A DNA stretch of 64,000 nt from Mucilaginibacter jinjuensis (GTDB taxonomy: Bacteria > Bacteroidota > Bacteroidia > Sphingobacteriales > Sphingobacteriaceae): positions 4,340,001 to 4,404,000 of the forward strand of contig NZ_CP117167.1 of assembly GCF_028596025.1 (NCBI RefSeq). The letters run 5' to 3'. The notes below the pieces were generated by a model, which was not told where the DNA came from, did no database searches, and saw only the letters and a list, made by a program, of their open reading frames with translations. Shown one piece after another: positions 58,943-64,000 of the stretch (its first letter is position 1; each line of letters begins with the position of its first letter). Both the position numbers and the translations under genes were made by a program.

Positions 58943-60136
58943 CTATTTCATCCGGGCATTTCTGTAATCTGCAGTTAATTCAAATACGTACGCTAAAATA
59001 TCCTGCTCCACCTGGTCAAAGCTTCTGTGTTCACGGCGGTCAAAAACCTTTTGCGTGGTTTCCAGCATTTTATTAAGGCTGTAAACTTCAAAACCGCTGG
59101 CCCCTCCCCAGCTAAAATCCGGGATAAAATTATGCGGGTAACCGGCACCAAAAACATTGGCGCTAACGCCTACTACCGTACCTGTATTAAACATGGTATT
59201 AATACCACACTTGGCATGGTCGGCCATAATTAAGCCGCAAAATTGCAGACCGGTTTTACGGAAGTGCTCTGTAGTATAATCCCACAGTTTTACTTCGGCA
59301 TAGTTATTTTTGAGGTTCGAGTTATTACTGTCGGCACCTATGTTGCACCACTCGCCCATTACAGAATTACCCAGATAACCTTCGTGCCCTTTTGATGAGT
59401 ATCCCCAGATAATTGAGTTATTAATTTCGCCCCCAACGCGGCTGAATGGACCAATAGTGGTTGCACCATAAATTTTAGCACCCATTTTAACCTGCGAGTT
59501 ATCGCACAAAGCAAATGCCCCGCGTATATGCGTCCCTTCCCAAACATCGGCGTTATTACCCAGGTATATCGGTCCGTTCTTGGTATTAAAGGTCGAGCAT
59601 TCTGCCGTGGCGCTATCCTCAGCAAAAAAATCCTCACCTATAATAGTATTGGTGGTGCTGATGGTAGCGCTGGTACGGCCTTTGGTTAACAGTTGAAAAT
59701 CCTTCCGCAGTTCAATATCGTTCTTACGAAAAATTTCTTCAGGATGTGTGATAGATACCGGTGTATGCGTATGATCAACCGTACGGCCAAAATCCTGATC
59801 GACATTAAAACTCTTTGCATCGGTGCTGTTTAGTTTAACAGCAACCAGCAGACCGTTGTATTTTAAAGCTTCACCGTTTTGCAATTTATCGATGGACTCG
59901 AGCAAATACTCATCGGGACAGAAAGAGCCGTTGATGAAAATATTTTCTTCTGAAATCTCTATCGGAAATTTAGCCTGAAGGTAATCACGTGTATGGTATG
60001 AGTAACCGGTATTTAAATATTTAGCCCACTTTTCTGCAATGGTTAATATACCAATGCGCAGGTTGGCAACCGGACGCGTGTACGTTAATGGAAGTAGTGT
60101 TTGTGATGCGTTATCGTCGAATAAGATAATTGCCAT
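58943..60136 (-). CDS. GlmU-like sugar nucleotidyltransferase-family protein
   Basis: 397 residues. The N-terminal part (MAIILFDDNASQTLLPLTYTRPVANLRIGILTIAEKW) resembles GlmU-family proteins of Bacteroidota, but the classical GTRMxSxxPK loop is missing. The second half has left-handed beta-helix hexapeptides (NAKIYGATTIGPFSRVGGEINNS..., with LGNSVMGEWCNIGADSNNSNLKN). It may be an acyl- or nucleotidyltransferase in sugar metabolism, or a non-catalytic relative; true GlmU function is doubtful. 44 nt upstream of tpiA. Confidence 0.82.
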   Translation of the reverse strand: MAIILFDDNASQTLLPLTYTRPVANLRIGILTIAEKWAKYLNTGYSYHTRDYLQAKFPIEISEENIFINGSFCPDEYLLESIDKLQNGEALKYNGLLVAVKLNSTDAKSFNVDQDFGRTVDHTHTPVSITHPEEIFRKNDIELRKDFQLLTKGRTSATISTTNTIIGEDFFAEDSATAECSTFNTKNGPIYLGNNADVWEGTHIRGAFALCDNSQVKMGAKIYGATTIGPFSRVGGEINNSIIWGYSSKGHEGYLGNSVMGEWCNIGADSNNSNLKNNYAEVKLWDYTTEHFRKTGLQFCGLIMADHAKCGINTMFNTGTVVGVSANVFGAGYPHNFIPDFSWGGASGFEVYSLNKMLETTQKVFDRREHRSFDQVEQDILAYVFELTADYRNARMK

Positions 60137-60150
60137 TGCGCAAAAATAAA

Positions 60151-60177
60151 AAAGTCCCCCGTAGTACGGGGGACTTT
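60151..60177 (-). terminator. Terminator between rpmE2 and the GlmU-like gene
   Basis: A 13-bp stem AAAGTCCCCCGTA (60151-60163) / TACGGGGGACTTT (60165-60177); on the minus strand it is followed by a T-run, so it ends the L31 transcript 28 nt past its stop. Confidence 0.9.
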
Positions 60178-60204
60178 CTAATATTTATATTACTCAGTAA
60201 CGAA

Positions 60205-60453
60205 TTACTTTTTGTTGTAACGGCTACGGAATTTATCGATACGACCAGCTGTATCTACCAGTTTCATTTTACCTGTGTAGAACGGGTGAGACGTATGAGA
60301 GATCTCTAATTTTACCAATGGATACTCATTACCGTCTTCCCATTTAACGGTCTCGCGGGTATCGATGCATGATTTAGTTATAAAAGAATACTCGTTAGAC
60401 ATATCTTTAAATACAACTAATCTATAGTTTTTGGGATGCAGGTCCTGTTTCAT
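60205..60453 (-). CDS. rpmE2: 50S ribosomal protein L31, type B
   Basis: 82 residues. KQDLHPKNYRLVVFKDMSNEYSFITKSC and SHPFYTGKMKLVDTAGRIDKFRSRYN are typical of type B L31. There is no CxxC zinc site (the single Cys29 is in TKSCID), so this is the zinc-free form often induced under zinc limitation. In Bacteroidota it is usually the only L31, so regulation by zinc should not be assumed. Confidence 0.96.
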   Translation of the reverse strand: MKQDLHPKNYRLVVFKDMSNEYSFITKSCIDTRETVKWEDGNEYPLVKLEISHTSHPFYTGKMKLVDTAGRIDKFRSRYNKK

Positions 60454-60546
60454 ATTAATGTTTACTTTCTTTATAAAAGAGGTGCAAATATACGATTAAA
60501 AGTGAAAAGTAAAAAGGGTTGATTAAAAAGTTTTTAACAATATTCT

Positions 60547-60956
60547 GATTTCGAATTTCGGATGTTCGATTTCGGATTTATTTAGATTATAAACCTTGTC
60601 ATTTCGACGATAGGAGAAATTTTCTGCTGTATGATGTCTTGAACCGGAATTTACTGAATTAAAGAATTAACAGAATGACTATAACTATTTAGGTCTATGT
60701 CATTGCCAAACGTTTTTTTGTAAACGAACGTTCACTAGCACTTAGCCCCCATCAGCCCCGCTTTCTGCTCTACTGCGTGCCGCGGCAATCGGGTTTATGG
60801 ATGAGCGTTGATAATAAAATTTGTCATTGCGAGCGATAGCGTGGCAATCTCGTAGCTGTGCAGATCGAATAGGCATTGGCGACGAGATTGCCACGTCGTT
60901 CCTCCTCGCAATGACAAAGAGGTAAATCCGAAATCGAACATCCGAAATCCGAAATC
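60547..60956. mobile_element. Inverted-repeat-bounded element with no four-helix-bundle gene (MITE-like)
   Basis: Arms 60547-60580 and 60923-60956 are 34-bp inverted repeats with one mismatch (GATTTCGAATTTCGGATG...). They are clearly related to the 31-bp arms around the four-helix-bundle gene at 32998-33434. Inside are a TGTCATTTCGACGATAGG half-word (60599), a CGGAATTTACTGAATTAAAG word (60653), a CAGCCCCGCTTTC...GCCGCGG stretch and a nearly complete TGTCATTGCGAGCG REP element (60821-60917). No gene. The right arm supplies part of the stop codon of the epimerase gene (60955-60957). Confidence 0.65.
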
Positions 60957-61356
60957 ACTTAATCTCCTGGCATAACTCCACCAAAACCCCTCCCGCACTC
61001 TTCGGGTGCACAAAACACACCAATTTATTATCAGCACCTCGCTTAGGTTTATCATTCAGTAAAATAAAACCTTCGTTTTTCAAGCGTTGCATTTCGGCTT
61101 CAATATCCTCCACATCAAAAGCAATGTGATGGATGCCCTCTCCTTTTTTAGCTAAAAAGGCGGCGATGGCGCTATCTTCAGAAGTGGCTTGCAGCAGTTC
61201 AATTTTATTGGGGCCGCATTGTAAAAAGGCGGTTAGCACATGCTCTGAGGCTACTTCTTCGGTTTTGTAAACGCTGGTATTCAGCAATTTTTCGTACAAA
61301 ACCGAAGCATCTGTAAGGTTATTTACCGCTATGCCAATATGCTCTACCTTTTTCAT
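60955..61356 (-). CDS. mce: Methylmalonyl-CoA epimerase
   Basis: 133 residues, typical length. Glyoxalase-fold pattern MKKVEHIGIAVNNLTDASVLYEKLL with His7 (first metal ligand), QCGPNKIELLQ (Glu), KGEGIHHIAFDVEDI (His) and SAGGVLVELCQ (Glu). It inverts the C2 centre of methylmalonyl-CoA in propionate/succinate metabolism. Its TGA stop is formed with bases of the inverted repeat that follows. Confidence 0.94.
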   Translation of the reverse strand: MKKVEHIGIAVNNLTDASVLYEKLLNTSVYKTEEVASEHVLTAFLQCGPNKIELLQATSEDSAIAAFLAKKGEGIHHIAFDVEDIEAEMQRLKNEGFILLNDKPKRGADNKLVCFVHPKSAGGVLVELCQEIK

Positions 61357-61434
61357 ATACTAAAAATTGCAAATTAATGACTACGCTGAAACATTTATAA
61401 CAAAACATTGAAATATTTCTATTTAAAGTTTGCT

Positions 61435-61442
61435 TATCTTTG
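61435..61442 (+). promoter_or_regulatory. TAnnTTTG -7 element for the isc genes
   Basis: TATCTTTG, 19 nt before the iscS ATG; the leader would be about 12-15 nt. Inferred promoter of the iscS-iscU-iscA group. Confidence 0.55.
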
Positions 61443-61461
61443 TGTTTGTAATTAAAGAGCT

Positions 61462-62673
61462 ATGAACATCCCTGTATATTTAGATAATAATGCAACCACG
61501 CCGATGGACCCACGGGTTCTGGATGCTATGGTGCCTTACTTTGTACAAAAGTTTGGTAATGCAGCAAGCCGTAACCACGCTTTTGGCTGGGTGGCAGAAG
61601 AAGCGGTTGACTATGCCCGCGAGCAAGTAGCTAAACTAATTGGAGCAAACGAAAAAGAAATCATATTTACATCGGGCGCAACCGAATCAGACAACCTGGG
61701 TATTAAAGGCGTGTTTGAGATGTATAAAGAAAAAGGTAACCACGTAATTACTGCAGTTACCGAGCACAAAGCAGTTTTAGATACCTGCAAGCACATCGAA
61801 CAATTGGGTGCACGTGTTACTTACCTGCCGGTTAAAGAAGACGGTTTAGTTGACTTAGCAGTTTTAGAAGCTGCCATGACCCCTGAAACCATCCTGGTAT
61901 CTATCATGTATGGTAACAACGAGATTGGTGTTATACAACCGGTTAAAGAAATTGCTGCCATTGCACACAAATTCGGTGCATTATTTATGACCGATGCTAC
62001 CCAGGCGGTAGGTAAAATACCTGTTGACGTTATTGCTGACGGTATTGACATATTAGCTTTATCTGCTCACAAAATGTACGGCCCTAAAGGTGTTGGCGCA
62101 TTATACGTTCGCCGTAAAAACCCTAGGGTTAAAGTTACTGCCCAAATGGACGGTGGCGGCCACGAGCGCGGTATGCGTTCTGGTACTTTAAACGTACCAG
62201 GTATTGTTGGTTTAGGTAAAGCATGCGAAATTGCCCGTTTAGAAATGGCCGATGAAGCTGTACGTTTATCGAAACTGCGCGACAAATTAGAAAAAGCATT
62301 AACCGTGCTGGAAGAAAGCTATGTAAACGGAAACGTTGAACACCGCTTACCACACGTTGCCAATATCTCTTTCAAATATGTAGAGGGCGAAGGTTTAATG
62401 ATGGCCATGAAAGACTTAGCAGTATCATCTGGTTCTGCATGTACTTCGGCATCGTTAGAGCCATCTTATGTGTTAAAATCATTAGGTTTATCTGATGACC
62501 TGGCACACTCTTCTATCCGTTTTGGTTTAGGCCGCTTTACAACTGAAGAAGAAATTGACTACGCTATTGAAGTAACGTTAAAGTCTGTTACCCACCTGCG
62601 CGAACTTTCACCACTATGGGAAATGTTTAAAGAAGGTATCGACCTTAACTCAATTGAGTGGGCAGAACATTAA
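61462..62673 (+). CDS. iscS: Cysteine desulfurase IscS
   Basis: 403 residues. YLDNNATTPMDPRVL at the start, the PLP lysine in LSAHKMYGPKG (Lys204) and the persulfide cysteine in SSGSACTSASLEPSYVL (Cys327) with HERGMRSGT before it. It takes sulfur from cysteine for Fe-S assembly on IscU. First of the iscS-iscU-iscA set; the gap to iscU (183 nt) holds AATTTG-type repeats. Confidence 0.97.
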   Translation: MNIPVYLDNNATTPMDPRVLDAMVPYFVQKFGNAASRNHAFGWVAEEAVDYAREQVAKLIGANEKEIIFTSGATESDNLGIKGVFEMYKEKGNHVITAVTEHKAVLDTCKHIEQLGARVTYLPVKEDGLVDLAVLEAAMTPETILVSIMYGNNEIGVIQPVKEIAAIAHKFGALFMTDATQAVGKIPVDVIADGIDILALSAHKMYGPKGVGALYVRRKNPRVKVTAQMDGGGHERGMRSGTLNVPGIVGLGKACEIARLEMADEAVRLSKLRDKLEKALTVLEESYVNGNVEHRLPHVANISFKYVEGEGLMMAMKDLAVSSGSACTSASLEPSYVLKSLGLSDDLAHSSIRFGLGRFTTEEEIDYAIEVTLKSVTHLRELSPLWEMFKEGIDLNSIEWAEH

Positions 62674-62850
62674 TCAATTTGTTGATGTGGTAATTTGGCA
62701 ATTTGTCAATTAGCACATCAACTCGAATATTTCAATTGTGATAATTTGATGATTTGTCAATTAGCACATTGATTTATTTTTGTATAATATTATGCTCTAC
62801 ATAATGAAGAGCATTGGCAAATTGTCAAATCACCGAATTAACAAATTATA
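62674..62850. repeat. AATTTGnnAATTAGCACAT repeat between iscS and iscU
   Basis: Words GGTAATTTGGCAATTTGTCAATTAGCACATC (62691-62721) and GATAATTTGATGATTTGTCAATTAGCACATTGA (62740-62772) are direct copies. The segment CAAATTGTCAAATCACCGAATTAACAAATTA (62819-62849) runs in the opposite direction. The same family fills 36684-36935. Any upstream in-frame Met codons here should not be used as the iscU start. Confidence 0.65.
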
Positions 62851-62855
62851 GAGCT

Positions 62856-63269
62856 ATGGCTTATTCAGATAAAGTAATTGATCATTACACCAACCCGCGT
62901 AACGTGGGTACCTTAGATAAATCGAGCACCAAGGTAGGTACCGGCCTTGTTGGTGCACCAGAGTGCGGCGACGTAATGCGCCTGCAAATTGAAGTTGATG
63001 ACAACAATGTAATCACCGATGCTAAATTCAAAACATTTGGCTGTGGTTCTGCAATTGCATCTTCATCATTAGCTACTGAGTGGTTAAAAGGTAAATCAAT
63101 CGACGATGCAATGGCTATCGACAACATGGACATTGTAGAAGAGCTGGCTTTACCTCCGGTAAAAATCCACTGCTCTGTTTTGGCCGAAGATGCTATTAAA
63201 GCTGCCATTAACGATTACCGTGTTAAAAACGGCATGGAGCCAATTGAAAGCGAAAAATCACACCACTAA
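62856..63269 (+). CDS. iscU: Fe-S cluster scaffold IscU
   Basis: 137 residues from the ATG at 62856 (MAYSDKVIDHYTNPRNVG); a longer start at 62814 would encode repeat sequence. The three cluster cysteines are Cys37 (APECGD), Cys63 (FGCGSA) and Cys106 (KIHCSV); LPPVK (99-103) is the HscA-binding motif. It builds [2Fe-2S] clusters with IscS. GAGCTATG precedes both iscS and iscU, a shared translation-start context. Confidence 0.97.
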   Translation: MAYSDKVIDHYTNPRNVGTLDKSSTKVGTGLVGAPECGDVMRLQIEVDDNNVITDAKFKTFGCGSAIASSSLATEWLKGKSIDDAMAIDNMDIVEELALPPVKIHCSVLAEDAIKAAINDYRVKNGMEPIESEKSHH

Positions 63270-63360
63270 TTTAGTTGTGAGTTTTAAGTTGTGAGTTATG
63301 AGTGATCCAAAGCACTCTCTAATACTCGCTACTCAAACTCACTACTCATAACTAATTACT

Positions 63361-63687
63361 ATGGTAACTGTAACTGATAAAGCAAAAGATAAAATAGACC
63401 ACCTGATGACCGACGCCGGGCTGGATGCTTCGTATTTTTTACGGGTATCTGTGCAGGGTGGTGGTTGCTCTGGATTGTCTTACAATCTTGATTTCGATAA
63501 CGAAGAGAAAAAAGGCGATCAGTTTTTTGAAGATAAAGGCGTTAAAATGGCGCTTGATATGAAATCATTCTTATACCTGGCTGGTACCGAATTAGATTTT
63601 TCGGACGGGTTAAACGGTAAAGGTTTCAACTTCAATAACCCTAATGCCAGCCGTACCTGCGGTTGTGGCGAAAGCTTCTCTGTATAA
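63361..63687 (+). CDS. iscA: Iron-sulfur carrier protein, IscA/HesB family
   Basis: 108 residues. VQGGGCSGLSYNLDFD with Cys36 and the C-terminal TCGCGESF with Cys100 and Cys102 supply the three cluster ligands. A-type carriers pass clusters to target proteins. It is the third gene of the isc set; the 91-nt gap from iscU contains an inverted GTGAGTTATGAGTG / ACTCACTACTCATAAC word. Confidence 0.94.
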   Translation: MVTVTDKAKDKIDHLMTDAGLDASYFLRVSVQGGGCSGLSYNLDFDNEEKKGDQFFEDKGVKMALDMKSFLYLAGTELDFSDGLNGKGFNFNNPNASRTCGCGESFSV

Positions 63688-63708
63688 TCTTTAAGATTTA
63701 TAATATTG

Positions 63709-63738
63709 AAAAGGCGCTCTTTGAGCGCCTTTTTTGTT
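63709..63738 (+). terminator. Terminator of the isc genes
   Basis: An 11-bp stem AAAAGGCGCTC (63709-63719) / GAGCGCCTTTT (63723-63733) with T-run, 21 nt past the iscA stop. Confidence 0.9.
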
Positions 63739-63753
63739 AGTATCATTTCAACA

Positions 63754-63780
63754 AAAAGGCGGCCATGATGGCCGCCTTTT
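63754..63780 (-). terminator. Terminator of the TonB-dependent receptor gene
   Basis: A 13-bp stem AAAAGGCGGCCAT (63754-63766) / ATGGCCGCCTTTT (63768-63780), placed between convergent genes and usable on both strands. Confidence 0.85.
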
Positions 63781-63800
63781 AATTACGTACTTTTTGTTAA

Positions 63801-64000
63801 TTATAAAACATAACGTAAGGTGATGCCAAAAGTCCGTTGGTCACCAAGTACGGCAGCATATTGGCCAGCGTTGCCTGTGGCTGGTAATAATTGCTCAAAG
63901 TAGTTCTTGTTAAGTAAGTTACGGCTCCAAATATAGGCAGACAGACCTTTGGTAGCCCTGTAGCCTAACCTGGCGTTCACTATGGTATAGCCATCAATAT
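63801..64000 (-). CDS. TonB-dependent receptor, C-terminal end (cut off by window edge)
   Basis: The minus strand encodes 65 residues ending in RTFGITLRYVL, preceded by YTIVNARLGYRATKGLSAYIWSRNLLNKNYFEQ. This is the last strands of a TonB-dependent outer-membrane beta-barrel; the RNLLNKNYF and GDQRTFGITLRY words are common at this end. Substrate cannot be told. The rest of the gene lies beyond 64000. Confidence 0.88.
   Translation of the reverse strand, partial: IDGYTIVNARLGYRATKGLSAYIWSRNLLNKNYFEQLLPATGNAGQYAAVLGDQRTFGITLRYVL

Noticed and set aside
62814..62855. Upstream ATG for iscU
   Set aside because: The added 14 residues are encoded by the AATTTG repeat, and the family begins at MAYSDKV.

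Overview
The window looks like chromosomal DNA of a Bacteroidota species, most likely family Sphingobacteriaceae (Mucilaginibacter or Pedobacter-like). Signs of this are the TAnnTTTG -7 promoter elements, a gliding-motility/type IX secretion C-terminal domain, a TonB-dependent receptor end, a BlaI/M56 pair with a plug-like tail, a split nuo cluster, futalosine-type menaquinone synthesis (mqnC), Mpl, and many short palindromic intergenic repeats. This assignment is inference; no rRNA or tRNA is visible in the window.

Layout. 1-12.3 kb: DEAD-box helicase (cut by the window edge), dihydroorotase, glycosylasparaginase, CutC, a large protease-like/propeller/barrel envelope protein, the Fe-S chaperone HscA, a TPR protein, riboflavin synthase, Nudix and cupin. 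12.8-25.5 kb: biotin carboxylase, acetyltransferase, di-heme cytochrome, SDR, BlaI-M56 regulatory pair, topoisomerase IB, aldo/keto reductase, threonine aldolase, glycosyltransferase 87, HI0933-type flavoprotein. 25.5-34.6 kb: complex I genes nuoA-nuoB, then about 6 kb of unrelated genes (rifampin ADP-ribosyltransferase, purK, purE, YqgE, pdxH), then nuoC and nuoD, which are separated by a four-helix-bundle gene bounded by a perfect 31-bp inverted repeat.

34.9-41.3 kb is the most interesting part. An ECF sigma factor is followed by a protein that appears to join an anti-sigma-like cytoplasmic N-terminus, one membrane helix and a periplasmic trypsin-like protease. Divergent from it are three tandem small lipoproteins rich in Asp-Ser-Thr/Lys. 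The sigma gene and all three lipoprotein genes carry the same upstream motif, GGTTACC-N13-GGTATTAA (one has AGTATTAA), which fits an autoregulated sigma regulon. More envelope or stress-type genes follow (another lipoprotein, DUF2383, a lipid-anchored esterase with the same kind of linker, PLDc_N, DUF3175).

41.4-53.3 kb: ModF-like double ATPase, MqnC, a frameshifted peptide deformylase, two tandem pairs of ferritin-like proteins separated by duplicated small-RNA-like blocks, ScpB, a GNAT protein, an XRE regulator and Mpl. 53.4-64 kb: an Rrf2 regulator with matching dyads at its own and its neighbour's promoter, a YYDRFD-repeat protein, a type IX-sorted Ig-like protein, PrmA, TpiA, a GlmU-like protein, ribosomal protein L31 type B, methylmalonyl-CoA epimerase, and the ISC genes iscS-iscU-iscA. 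The IscU carries the LPPVK motif that HscA (at 7.4 kb) would recognise. The window ends inside a TonB-dependent receptor.

At least six families of intergenic inverted repeats recur. One of them (the TTCGAATTTCGAATGTTC type) bounds the nuo insertion, bounds an element with no four-helix-bundle gene at 60.5-60.96 kb, and leaves a possible remnant right after nuoB.
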